Assembly: GCA_020536535.1 (NCBI GenBank)
Contig: JAHLWZ010000959.1
Coordinates: 1 to 38,081, forward strand
DNA from: Pelomyxa schiedti
Lineage: Eukaryota > Evosea > Pelobiontida > Pelomyxidae
Direction: 5' to 3'
Length of the DNA stretch: 38,081 nucleotides
Shown: piece by piece, positions 11,106-22,521 of the stretch
Position numbering within the stretch: position 1 is the stretch's first letter
Layout: each line of letters opens with the position of its first letter
Position numbers and translations under genes: made by a program
The notes under the pieces: generated by a model
Seen by the model: only the letters and a program-made list of their open reading frames with translations
What the model was told of the DNA's origin: nothing
Database searches by the model: none

Positions 11106-11321
11106 AACGAGTTAGAAAAGAAAAAAAGTGGTTGAACCTTCTTTCTGTGTTTTCTACCTCAACATCGGTACTTTGCTCGTGGTAATTCGGGTGTGAAATG
11201 AATTCAATTGTACCTCAATTAATGTAATTCCCAATTGGCACCACTTACCTGCCTCTTAAGACCAGCGGCAGAAAAAACCTTCACATAACAAAAAAACGAA
11301 AAAAACCGACATCGAAATTAA

Positions 11322-13588
11322 ATGGCTGCAACCAACAGCAACACGAAGACGGTTCAGGAGTTCATAGACGAAGTGCTTCACAACAAACCCGAGGACAAGA
11401 GACGTGCATGGGCCAAGGTGTTTTCCGACGAGGAGTTTGATACTGTGTCAGATCTCATGGTTGCCAGCACCGCCTCGTGGGACGCACTCCACCTGCCACT
11501 GGCAGTAAAGGACGCCCTCAAGGCCGCCATTTGTGACCTCAAGTCTCCCGCTGCATCGGCTGCAACACCTACACCTACACCAATTACGACTGCACCCCCC
11601 ACTCCTACCGCTGTGGCGACTCCGGCTCCGTTGTGTTTGGCTCCAATTACTCCGAGTGTGTCAACTCCTGCAAAGAACTTGCCAATCTCGGCCCCGGCAA
11701 CAAGTGTGTGAACCGACATTATGCTTGTTTAATTTTTGGGTTTTTGAACTGTTAACATATCACTCGTAGGGAATGACACTAGGCCACTTACACAAATTGA
11801 AATGGTTGTTTTTGATATCAGCAGTTCGATGAACAGTTCTTCATTCGATCCCACACCTCCTCCCAAAACTCGCCTAGAACTGGCCAAGACTTTCTTTCAC
11901 ACTATGGTGGATAAGTTATCTGCCCTCGAGTTGGCTCACGCACTGGGGTTGGTTACTTTTGGGGAGCGAGTCTCTGTCACTGAATTCACAAGAGAGTAAG
12001 TCACACTTCTCAATAGATTATAACATAACTCTGACTCTTCCTGGCAGATACGAAAGATTCCAAGACACACTGGGAAATGCCGAAGCAAACGAAAATGCTA
12101 CCAAGTTGTATGATGCCATCATGACAGGTAATGTTGACCCCTGTGTCACTTTCAAACTGACGATATCTAAAGGTGCCAAAAAGATTCTGGCCTACGCACA
12201 AAAAAATCGTGCCAATTTAGCAACTGGAGATGACGAATGTAAACTCCGACTTTTCTGCCTCACAGGTCTGCTGCTCTTTTTCTTTTCGAAAAACTAACCT
12301 CTGGAAACTAGATGGGGAAGATAATGCTAGTACAACTCCCTATTGGCGTGTTGCCCAATTCCTGCAACAGAACCATATTATACTTGATGCCTTTCCTCTA
12401 GCTAGTATGAATAAAAACCTACAACAAATGACTGAAGCTACTGGTGGCCTATGCTTGAAAGTTCTTCACACAGTTTACGCAATTTCCTATGTAATGGGCA
12501 ATGAAGGTTGTGGACGTTGAAAGAGGAGTTGGGTTATTCGAGCGGGAAGCTGTTCTTCATGTCAATTCCCGAGAAAAACCAACTTCAACCCCCACACCCA
12601 TAACCGGTGAAAAATCTATGTCTGCTTTCACTGCCTCAGCTGCTAAATTGGTTTCTTCTGAGAACACTTACTCTTTTCTTAGTATAATTCCGATTCACAG
12701 GTTGAAGATGTAAAAGCTGCCGTGCCACAGGCTGTTTTCAAGCCTGTTGCAACTCACCAGGATATTCAACAACAAGCCGCTTCTACAAGTACTAGTGCTC
12801 CGACAAAGCGACTTCTCACTGAATATGAGTAAGCACTTTCTCTTTTTTTGCTGGTAATTATCTTATTACTCCTCAAGGCGGTTACAACGAACTCCCAGTC
12901 CTCTATGGCGATATTATATGACTGCAGACAATTTGTCCTTCTGGAAAGTCATCATGGAAGGTTAGTTGTTGCTAATTAAATTCCAAGTGAGTGTTCACCT
13001 GCACCAGGACCTCCTGGCACAGATTACGCTGGGGGATTTTGGCTGCTTTCTTTCACGTACTCTTTGTCTTCAATATTAGTCTCGTAACCACCGTCTAGGT
13101 TCCCCCCTGATTATCCGTTCCGGGTACCTTTTTTTTGTGTATTTCAATCATTCACATCTAACTCTGTTGAAGGCTCCCACCGTGAAATTTGTCACTCCCA
13201 TATATCATATCAACATCACTAATGACGGTAAAATATGCCTGGATATAATCATGTCTGGCTGGGGCCCTAATGTAACAGTGGCAACAGGTTCTCTTACCTT
13301 TTGCTTCCACGTTCCATTCACTCTCCTGCCCGTGCAGTTTGCCAGCAAATCACGGAACTCTTGGAAACGCCTAATACAGCAGACCCCCTGGATCCCGTGA
13401 AGGCCTATTTGTACAAAGACAACCGAGCGCAGTACAAGTTAGAGACCAGGGCACACACTGCCGCCCATGCTGCCTCCAGCCTAGAAGATCTCAAGAGGCA
13501 ATATGCCATAGCCAGTGACCCAACAACACCAACACCCACACCATCGACAACTACAGCCCCACCCTCCTCCACTCCCTCCAAATCCTAA
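11322..13588 (+). CDS. von Willebrand A domain fused to a ubiquitin-conjugating (E2) domain
   Basis: Twelve exons (11322-11703, 11770-11995, 12048-12127, 12173-12265, 12312-12460, 12507-12650, 12701-12828, 12878-12960, 13008-13056, 13099-13123, 13173-13287, 13338-13588) close on 574 residues. Residues about 5-70 form a SAM-like helical region, followed by a Pro/Thr linker. Residues about 138-330 are a vWA domain with a complete metal-binding site: DISSS (Asp143), Thr221 and TDGED (Asp261). Residues about 393-545 are a UBC fold with WKVIMEGPPGTDYAGGFW, PDYPFRAPTVKFVTPIYHIN and the active-site Cys475 in GKICLDI. The usual HPN tripeptide is HIN. A free catalytic cysteine and the PPDYPF signature suggest a working E2 that passes ubiquitin or a relative onward; the vWA domain probably binds the substrate or an E3. 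Introns are 40-66 nt. Confidence 0.93.
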
Positions 13589-13763
13589 CAACCTTCACAA
13601 GACAACCTACCTACCCATACCTGTATCCTGTGCCACTAAAACAACCCAAAAAAAAAGTAAGGAACATCAATCTTTACGAAATGCTTTGCGCACAATTTAC
13701 GCCGAACAGCCAACAACAAGGCACTGAGGGCCGGGAGGTCAGGAGTGGGATTGTGGGATCGTG

Positions 13764-15703
13764 ATGGGGGCAGGCGAGACGAAGATAGCATTGGCCTATG
13801 GTGCTACGAATTTCGCCAATGCTGCGATGCAACAACTATTTGTGACTTATTACATTGATGTGTTCATGAATATAAACGGGGTGTGTGGCAACTTGCTTCC
13901 TTTTCGAATTTTAACAATTTGTTTGGAGTAGGTTACATCCGGATGGTTTTTCTTTGGAGAGTTGGTTTTTTTACTATGGAACTCCATAGATGACGTTTTG
14001 TTTGGGTGGATAATAGACACGTGTTATTCATCACATTCTTATGACAGGCACAGAACATCGATTATATATGTATTTCTTATACGTTTTAAATAAATTGTGG
14101 TTTTGAGAGGAAAGCTCTTCTCCCTTCTCCACTAAGACCCATTTAGGGAGGTTTCCTCTGGTCAGTGTCATTTGTTGTTCTATTTTACCCGGACTTCGAT
14201 GTGGACAGCTCTCCAATAGTGACTGGCCTACATTTTGCACTGAGCCTATGCTTTTATGATGGATGTCTAAGCTGGGTAATGGTGTCACACAGTGCCTTAC
14301 TTGCAGACATCACCTACAAGTATTTTTCTCCTCCCGCAATATTTAGCTCTTATTTTATAGCACAAAGCAACGAGCTAAGTGTAATATGTTTTCTGCACTG
14401 ATGTCTTCCATTGGTTGTTTTTCCGTGTTCTTTGGTCGTCTGTATTGGGACAGTTCCGAACTTGACTCATTTAGACGGTTCCTTCTCATTGATTCCCTAT
14501 GGCTAGTCTCACTGTTGCCAGATATTGTGCTGTTTTAGCAATCATTTCTGCCTTTGGGTTCCAATTTACAGCTCATAATATAGCAAAATTTCCTAGACCA
14601 AGAGCAGATGAAGAACTTGGCGAAAAAGGTTTGCTGGCACCTTTCCATCTTATACTTATTGTTTGAAGAAAACGTTGTTTTCTCACAAGTTATTTCATTG
14701 AGGACATTTTTGGTACACATTTCTTCTGTGAGTAACTCTTACTTTTATCAGTCGAATTTTTCACACTTATAGCAATGGAATTTAATTCTTTGGATGGGTG
14801 TGAGCACAATTCAAGTGTTCAACTGTCACTTTAATTCGAACTTCTTTTCTATTTTTATCAAATACTTCATGGGAAATGACTATGTTCTTTTCCAAAGGTT
14901 ATTCTCTTAAAATTATCTTCCCCTTAGTTTTTACAATTCACTCAGTGTATGTATTTTCCTATCGAGCATTTGCCCTCATTTTGTGGTATTACGGTCTTCC
15001 CATCTCCTCTGTGTAATCTACTGTAAGGTCATGGCTTTATCACCACTCGTTGCAACCTATGGTGTATACCCAGTTATAAAAGGACTGATAGTATGAATCC
15101 TCAAATTAATTAGCAGTGTAACATACCAAGATATGTAAAATTACTCTAGCTGTGTTAGCTCTAAGCTTGGAAATCGCTTGGCTTTCTTGGACGTTTATTC
15201 CATTATACCTTCTCTTGAACAAGGTATACCATACCCCACTAGTCACAATCATTCTATTCCACTTCGTTCGTTTATTTACTCCGTTCCCTCTTACCTAGGT
15301 ATTTAATGAAGCCCTATGCCGGCATGGTAACATTGTTGTTGCCAATTTGGTAGACGAAGATGCCGTTCGTTACAACAGAAAAACGAGCGTATCTGCCATG
15401 ATGTTTGGTGTGGTAGCGTTTGTGACCAAACCAGGACAATCACTGGCACCAATGTTTACTTGGGCATTACTTAATGACAATTTAACTGGTAAATATTAAT
15501 ATTCTGGGTTATTAACTCTTTTTGGCTAACCAGAAAAACCACTAGAACCGCAATCTGAATCCGGCCCTACTATTGTGTTCTTGATTACTGTTGTGCCACT
15601 TGTTTGTGGGTTGTTGCAGTTGCTTCTGTGGTTACGATTTACCCTGAAGGGTTCTGTGCTCAGTTCTATTCAACAACAAAGAATTGCACTCGAATGTGAA
15701 TGA
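13764..15703 (+). CDS. MFSD13A/TMEM180-like major-facilitator protein
   Basis: The ATG at 13764 opens MGAGETKIALAYGATNFAN; the stop is at 15701-15703. Clear exons are 13764-13880, 13932-14069, 14147-14319, 14361-14477 and 14522-14628, with others to the end. Hydrophobic helices alternate with family-typical motifs: LVFLLWNSIDDVLFGWIIDT, RHRTSIIYGGFLWSVSFVV, LCFYDGCLSWVMVSHSALLA, QVFNCHFNSNFF, LVDEDAVRYNRKTSVSAMMF and VAFVTKPGQSLAPM. These order and space like animal MFSD13A (TMEM180), a poorly characterised multi-pass membrane protein related to sodium:sugar symporters. The substrate is unknown. The region 14880-15300 contains transmembrane exons whose exact borders I could not fix. Its short intergenic gap to the E2 gene implies a compact promoter. 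Confidence 0.85.
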
Positions 15704-15790
15704 TTTTTGGAAAGAGAAAAATTCTGGTTTTTTTTTGGAAGGAACTGGTTTTTACATAGTGTTTTGGTACAGTATGTAGGTAGTTGCACG

Positions 15791-16731
15791 TCATGGGGCT
15801 TCACCTGCAGCAGGAATTATGTTGAGTTGCGGCCATTTGTTAAGTTCTGCTAACGCCAAATAGAGGGCGGTGACACCCACAGTGATGCCAAAGTAACCTG
15901 CAATTCTCAGCATAACATCACCAGCCCCAGTTGCTCTATGGAAAGAAAACGGGTAAGTGTAAGAGGAGGGTGTATTTTTATGTAGGAGATGGAAGATAAC
16001 ATGTTTTGGTTAAATAAGAAGAAGAGGAGGATTCACACTTGACTTGGGTCAGAAGTGATGCAATGGCGAGTAAAAAGTACAAAATAGCAAGGGATACAAA
16101 GAGCCACTGGGATACAAGACTTTTTCTGAGCATTCCCAACCACAGCCCAACGGTGACCAGGCCCCATAAAAATAAAAATAGAGATGAAGTTCCAGCATCA
16201 GCTGGTGGTGCAGCCCCCCGACCTGCAACTATATCCGCGGTCCCGAGTGTCAACCAAAACAATCCATAGAGTCCAAATGCAGTAGCACCATGAGTGTCTC
16301 CACTAATCCACACCAATACACCAGCCAAAAACTAGAAAATGTAGGTCAGAAACATGCTGATGCAACGAGAAACTGACAAATACTCGGCATTATAATTGGA
16401 TAACGCGAATCATAAACCACAGTTTCAATCCATTCAATCCATGACTTCAACTACTTAGAGTCCTCGTACTATAACATTAAATGCCAAAACAATCCTAATA
16501 ATAGTGTAACATCAAATACCGAAACAAATACTAAAACAATACTACTAATAATAGTGGATGAACCTGAATGAGGCCACCAAAGAATAAAGCCAGGCTGAGG
16601 ACGATGGCAGCGGACGACGATCTGTTAATTACAGCGGCGTTGGAGAACGACAGCACCAGCGTGGATACAGAAAACCCAAAAAGACCGAGCGGCTTCACGT
16701 CCCCCAGGTGTCGCTGGTACTCCTGCACCAT
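15791..16731 (-). CDS. Acetate/succinate permease, GPR1/FUN34/YaaH family
   Basis: Three exons (16731-16564, 16331-16039, 15935-15791) give 201 residues. The family comprises six-helix plasma-membrane carriers for acetate and succinate with proton. The first exon holds KPLGLFGFSVSTLVLSF, matching the NPAPLGL-type start of helix 1, and ends FFGGLIQ; the second begins FLAGVLVWISGDTHGATAFG and continues YGLFWLTLG, the conserved loop and helix-3 signature; the third ends helix 6 and the short tail. Length equals the bacterial YaaH size (about 190-200). The chosen ATG at 16731 leaves about 13 residues before helix 1. It converges with the upstream MFS gene (87 bp between stops) and diverges from the MIB/ZZ gene. 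A missed short 5' exon is possible. Confidence 0.9.
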
Positions 16732-16893
16732 CCCACAATTTCCTCGTCGATCACCCAGGCCCCTCACTATGTCATTCTTCGTCAATTGGCGGTTTGACGT
16801 GTCTGCAGGGCACTACGGCCCATCAAAATTACGACGAAATCTTCACAAGTTGGGGCAGAATTTCCAGAGCGTGCTACGAAAAGTGCAATAAAA
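16732..16893. promoter_or_regulatory. Shared divergent promoter (permease / MIB-ZZ-ankyrin gene)
   Basis: Only 162 bases separate the start codons of the two divergent genes. The stretch contains an inverted CCAAT box (ATTGG within TCAATTGGCGG at about 16784-16794) and no TATA consensus. Co-regulation is possible but not shown. Confidence 0.4.
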
Positions 16894-19800
16894 ATGTGGG
16901 ACAACAACCCGCAGGACCAGCGATCGGGGTGCGACACCGGAGATGCGACACTAAGATCTACGTCAAAACAAGGGGGCCCTAGGGCGGTTGTGGATAGTAG
17001 AGGGGCTGTTGTTACTCTTGAGGACGTCAGTGTAATGCTCGAAGAGGAGGGGGTTGGTCGTTTGTTGGACCCAAGGGCTGGCGTCTTGCAAGCATTCTTC
17101 CCCTGCAGAAACTTTACGTGGGTTTTTTTTTTTCCGTCTTCCAGTTCCCTCATTCTTCTTCAGTGTAGCACTTAGAGTAACACAACCGAGCCCGCAATTT
17201 ATGCTTTTCGTTGTACCAAGTATTGCATTTGCCAACAACACACCTAGAATCGAGACGGTAAGTCCCATTTCCATTCTCCCAAAACTGAGGTCAATTGAAC
17301 AGCACTTAGACAAATTCATAATCCCTTCTCGTAGGTTTCACGTGGGTTATTGCAATTGAATAGTCAAGTGCTGGGTGTTGGTGCTTTTGCATGTGATATT
17401 ACATCAGGCGAAATTACTTTCTCCTATGGCCTTGACGTTGGTGCTGTGGAGATAGTTGTGAGTGGTGTTGGTGGGGGGCCTGAGACCACCCATTCACACA
17501 CATCAGCACTCTCTCCCAAGGCAGCCATGCTGCAGCACATATCTGCAACTGTGAGACGTCTTGTTGATACTGTGAATCATGTTAGTCTCTTCTTTTTATT
17601 ATTACGTGCTTTACTTATGCACTCAACAGTATTATCCAGTTATCATGAAGCTCTTGTGGACAGATGACCCTCTGGCATCCCTCATCAACTTGACTCCCCC
17701 ACCATCACCTTTTCATTTCTCCCGCTCATCAGAACACGTGAAGTCATCACCTCTTGGGGTGTCTACAGTTTCATCCCCTTCCACTAATTCACATGCAGAA
17801 CCTTTTAATAAGGTGTGGGAATTCGTGTGGTTTTTTTTATTGTCCTGCTTTCTAATTGGTCACATTAGGTTTCCCTCTTCACACCCTTACGATTTCCAGT
17901 TCCTCCCAAACCAAACCCTATACCCTCACTACCCCATCCCACTACAACCCAACCGGTTCCACCACAAGCACCAAAAACACCTGTTGTTAATTTAGTACAA
18001 CAGGTGGAAGATAATATCCAACAACATCCCCAACATTGCAGCTCTACACGTCAACCTGTAAGTGAACAACAAACAGAAAGAAAAATCAACCAAGAAAACA
18101 TTTTACCAGTGCATGCCAAAAAAAATGAACAGACACCAAAGCAAGAAAAAAACCTACAAACCACGTCATCTTCACAGCAGTTGCCACAGCAAGACTCCAC
18201 ACCAATGCAAACAGAAGTACAAACAGAACAGACTACTCAACACCTATCAGCAAGTGAAATTGTGGGTAGGTGTGTGCTTGGAGGAGGGCCCACATGGATG
18301 TGGGGGAAGCAAGGCTGTAAGTCTTCTGGTGTTGTTCTTAAAGTTCACAGCCCTGGATGGGTAAAGGTACTATGGAACACAGGTCAGTGCTGTTCTATCT
18401 TGATTAAGTTTTTAATATTCTTAGGTGAAGAAAATGTTTACAGATGGGGAAACGGCAAATATGACTTAGTTTTACTGTCTGAAGTTCCAACATCAGCCTG
18501 TATGTGAAGTCTGTATAGGTCTTTAGCAAGAGATCAAACAACCAAATAAAAATGAATAAATAAAAACAGCCACAAATACCCCCCAATACAGAAAAATAAA
18601 CCAAGAAAAAGGTATGAAAGGGCCTCTTGGATATCCTCTCGCCTACCTCAATACACCTCCGCTCGGGCTCATTGGCAAAAAAGTGAAACGGGGTCCAAAT
18701 TGGCAATGGGGTATTTCCTACAACACTTTTAGCTCTCTTCTCACATAAAAAGGAAATCAGGGAGAAGGTTATGGAATTGTAACTGCAATGACAAAAACAG
18801 ATGGATGGGTCAAGGTAACAAAGCCACAAATCAATGTCAGTGTTAATCAGTGATGTAGGTGAAATGGTCCAACGGACAAGAAAATCGATACCGTTGGGGA
18901 GCCTCGGGTGCTTATGATATCATTCCGGTTGACGGCGGTACGTCTTTGCCCAATAACGTTCTTTATTATAACTAACCCGTCCTAGAGGGAAATCCTCTTA
19001 GCAGTGAGCTTTCCCCTCCTCCACCTTCAAAGAAAATTCTATTAGAACGTGTAAGAGGTCACGGTCCCAGTTGGAAATGGGGTGTGTATTTCATCACTAT
19101 TTACCTTACACTGACTTACGGATTAATCTCAGGAACTCAGGGTGGAGGTGGAGGTGGGTATGTTGTGAAACTTGATGAATCAGGCTGGGTAAGAGTAGCA
19201 TGGGATGAGTGAGTAACGCATAGTTTTCGTTCTTTTGCGACCACTTCTCACACTTTTCTATGCAGTGGGACATCCAATCTTTATAGGTGGGGAGGCAGAC
19301 ACTTCGACCTTATTTTGATAGAAGGTATCTTTCTTTTGTGTGACTCACTCTAATTCTCACGCAGAAGAAAGAAAAGTGGCAGTAAAAGAAGCTCACGCGT
19401 TTCTTTGCATCACACATTCAAGACTTGGTTTATTTCATTATCTCGGATCTCGCTAACTTCAAATAGGGCAACATTCTTCTCTAGCTAAACTAGCTCCCAG
19501 TACTTCTCAACATATTGTGATGCTTATTATGAGTTTTGTAATGCCACCTCCTGATGACTTGCCTATTCCATCCTATGGTGGGTTATACTGCCATCAAATT
19601 CCTTTCAATTACCAACAGACAGACCAGTGGAAGCATATTGGCATTACCTGCACATTTTGTTCTCTAAACGGAAATGCAACTACATCTGGAGCTTCCACAA
19701 ATTCAAGTGCCAGTACCGTTGGTATTTGGGAGAGTGCTTCTTGGGGAAGTGGGTTGATACTGGGTGCAACTCCAACAAATTCTACATCTGGTGGTGCTGC

Positions 19801-21561
19801 AAGTGGAGCATCTCCAACCCCCAACGATATATCTGGAATTCGCTTCAAGTTGGTGGAATTATATTGTCCTCTCCTCTTACATTTCTTCAGATGCACAGAA
19901 TGTTCGGTAGAATGCAATCTGTGTTTGTCTTGTTTTAGAGAGCACCGCGAAAGTGCTGTACACAAATCTACTCATCCAGTCATACCTGTACCAGCACCCC
20001 CACCAGCCGGTGTGTCCATGAATCTTTTCTTTCCTCTCTTTAACTGAACTATGAAATTTAGGTAGTGTCAAAAGTTTGTTTGGCATGCTGCTTTCAATTA
20101 TCACAAACCCTGATACAGAGCCAAAGGAATTTAAACGCTTGGCTGCTGTCATATCACGGAATAAGTGGGTAACCTGTTGCATGGATGGATTGGGGCGAAC
20201 TTTGCAAGACTGGGCCCAAGGGTGCCAACGTGTTCCCCAAAAGTTGAAAGTGAAGTTAGAGCCAGTGAATCCACCTAGAACAGCTTTGCATACTGCTGTT
20301 TTATTTGATGACCTAGATGCAGTTCAGGTATTCCAAGTTATTATACCAGTCCTTTTACCTTCTTCTGCTTGTGGGAAACAGGCAGCGCTAGTTGAAGGGT
20401 ATGTGGATGAACGGGACGGAAATGGCTTCACAGCACTTCACTATGCAGAAATAAGAAGAAATACTGCGCTACGTGACTTGCTAATACAACACAAAGCTGA
20501 CCCCAGCATTGTGCCACCAAAAAAGTACAGGTTTAGTCTTTGTGCACAACTCACAAAAAGTGCAGACACCCAGATTATGAAGCTTGGGTAAGAGTGGTCG
20601 ATCTAGATCTTTTTCGGTTGTCTTCTGAATCAACACCAATAACACCAACCCCAACATCAAAATCACTCACTCCACAAGCACCAGGAGGAATGTGGGGTTT
20701 TGGCCGAGGTATGGGAGGTGGAACTGCCCAAGTTAGTGGTGGACTTGGTTCATTGGGGGGAATAGCAAGTCTGACTGGCCCAGTGCTGCGGATTGGTGGG
20801 GGAGTTGGAACAGGCACACTTTCAGCCAAGCTAGGTAGTTCCGCAAGCAGCTCAAAATCACATGCAAAGTACCTGGTAGGGAAGAAAGTTAAACGAGGAC
20901 CTGACTGGATGTGGGGTAGTCTACTGGACAATGAAACCAAGACTAATAACTGAAATTAGGGGACCAAGGAAGAGGAACTCAAGGAACTATCACCAAAGTC
21001 ATCGGGCAAGGTTGGGTCAAAGTAATATGGGACAATGGCGACCGCAACCAGTACAGATTTGGCTTCAACAACGCACATGATGTTATACTTGTTACGCCAC
21101 CCCCATCCACACGACCTGAGTCACCAGGCTCGCCGACTTTGACGCAGCTCCTCTCTCCAACAGCCCCATTGTCTCCCAGCTATGCACCTAGTTCTCCATT
21201 AAGGACATCAGCCTCGGAAATTGTTCCTCCTCCAAAGGACTCAGAGGAGTGGGAGTGGCCACCACCATCCCCACCGCGCACTGCCGAAGCAGGCACGTTG
21301 GCACCTCCTGCATCAAGTACCACCACCACCACAACCACCCCGCCAACAGCTTCCAGTACCGCCGCACCCACTACAACCGCCACAATTACATCCATCACCG
21401 CATCACTCGCAACACCCAACCAACTAGCCATTACGATAGCGGGGAGTCAATCACATACCATCACTCCCACAACCCCACTTCTCCGCACACCCACCACAAC
21501 ATCCCAGTCTCCAACATCACCTCTGGCCATGGAGACCACTCCGCCCAAAAAAAGAACGTAG
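16894..21561 (+). CDS. Four-MIB_HERC2, ZZ-finger and ankyrin protein without RING
   Basis: Eighteen exons (first 16894-17117, last 20960-21561) close on 1218 residues. An N-terminal globular part (about 1-215; FMLFVVPSIAFANN, GAFACDITSGEITFSY) is unassigned, perhaps YbjN-like, followed by a Pro/Gln-rich linker. MIB_HERC2 modules lie at about 375-435 (GGGPTWMWGKQ ... VYRWGNGKYDLVLL), 458-522 (RGPNWQWGNQGEGYG), 535-598 (GHGPSWKWGTQGGGGGGY) and 1005-1062 (KRGPDWMWGDQGRGTQG). A ZZ finger at about 660-745 has CTFC, IRFKCTEC and CNLCLSC, then two histidines. Two ankyrin repeats follow (about 838-895; RTALHTAV, NGFTALHYA), and the C-terminus is Pro/Thr-rich. In Mind bomb and HERC2, E3 ligases, these modules bind substrate. 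No RING or HECT is present, so this is probably a scaffold or adaptor. Confidence 0.92.
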
Positions 21562-21682
21562 AACAATTTTATTCCACTATTCAACTAGAGTCCACGTGGT
21601 TTTTCTCCAAATTTCCCTTTTTTGCTCTTTCAAAACAGAAAGGACGGTGAACGAAAAAAGTCAAAAAAAAAAAAGCTGTCAG

Positions 21683-22369
21683 ATGATGACCCGAGTGCGA
21701 GTTGTAGCGTGTTTGGTCGCGGCGTTGTTTGTGACATCGGTGTGGTGCAGAAAGGGCATCCTAGAGTTGGACTCGACGAATTTTGACAAGTTGGTTGGGA
21801 CTGAGGGCAAGAACTTCCTCGTGGCGTTCGTGGAGTTCTCGTGGAAGGACCCGAGCGAGTACGACAAGGTCGCCGAGGAGTTCACAGCGAGCCCCGACGC
21901 CGTGGTGGCCAAGGTGGACTGCTCGGACGCGAAGGAGCTCAAGCAGCGGTACGACGTGGAGGCGTACCCAACCGTGATGTGCTTCGCAGCCGGGAGCAAG
22001 GTCCCGCAGAGGTTCGATGGCGATGCCGGGGACTCGGCGTCTGTTGTGGACTTCTTCAGGGGGTGCATGGACCCGCAAGTTGCGGAGCTCAAGGGCATCG
22101 CGGCGGCGTTCTTGGGCAGCGAGGACAAGGCAGCAGAGGTGGCGAGGGCCGAGGGAATTGTGGGAAGGCTCGGGGCTGAGAGCGAGGGGGCGAGGTACGG
22201 CAGATACGTGCTTGGAAACATGAGGAAAATTGCCGAGAAGGGTGCTGCGTTTGTCGAGTCTGAGAAGGCGAGGCTGCAGGCACTAATTGACAACAAATCT
22301 ACGGCCCAGGAGAAGCAAAAGGAGTTCAAAATGCGAGTAGGAATCCTAGATCTGTTCACTGCCAAGTAA
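21683..22369 (+). CDS. ERp29-like redox-inactive thioredoxin-fold secretory chaperone
   Basis: A single exon encodes 228 residues. A signal peptide (VACLVAALFVTSVWC) is followed by a thioredoxin-fold domain (about 25-125; ILELDSTNFDKLV, VAKVDCSDAKELKQRYDVEA, then the cis-proline YPT). Where PDIs have WCGHC, this protein has FSWKDPSEY, so it cannot act as a disulphide oxidoreductase. The helical C-terminal domain (about 130-228; YVLGNMRKIAEKGAAFVESE, RLQAL) matches the ERp29 C-terminal bundle, which serves in folding and export of secretory proteins. The C-terminus FTAK is not a KDEL-type retention signal, unlike animal ERp29. The gene is clearly richer in G+C than its neighbours, especially at third codon positions, and has no introns. 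The first ATG (21683, with another directly after it) is preferred because it starts the signal peptide. Confidence 0.9.
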   Translation: MMTRVRVVACLVAALFVTSVWCRKGILELDSTNFDKLVGTEGKNFLVAFVEFSWKDPSEYDKVAEEFTASPDAVVAKVDCSDAKELKQRYDVEAYPTVMCFAAGSKVPQRFDGDAGDSASVVDFFRGCMDPQVAELKGIAAAFLGSEDKAAEVARAEGIVGRLGAESEGARYGRYVLGNMRKIAEKGAAFVESEKARLQALIDNKSTAQEKQKEFKMRVGILDLFTAK

Positions 22370-22521
22370 AACCAACGAGCCGTATCCCAGACTAAAGAGC
22401 GGCACTAACACCACACCCAAAACAAGAAGGGAAAAATAAAGGTTTTCATCTTTCGAGAAATCCAAAAGCAAACAAATCAAAAATTTTGATCCTCAGGACC
22501 GTCAACGCCTCAGGACCCACA

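Noticed and set aside
21679-22365. 228-residue antisense open frame across the ERp29-like gene
   Set aside because: It mirrors the GC-rich sense codons; the sense frame has a signal peptide and family domains, while the antisense has none.
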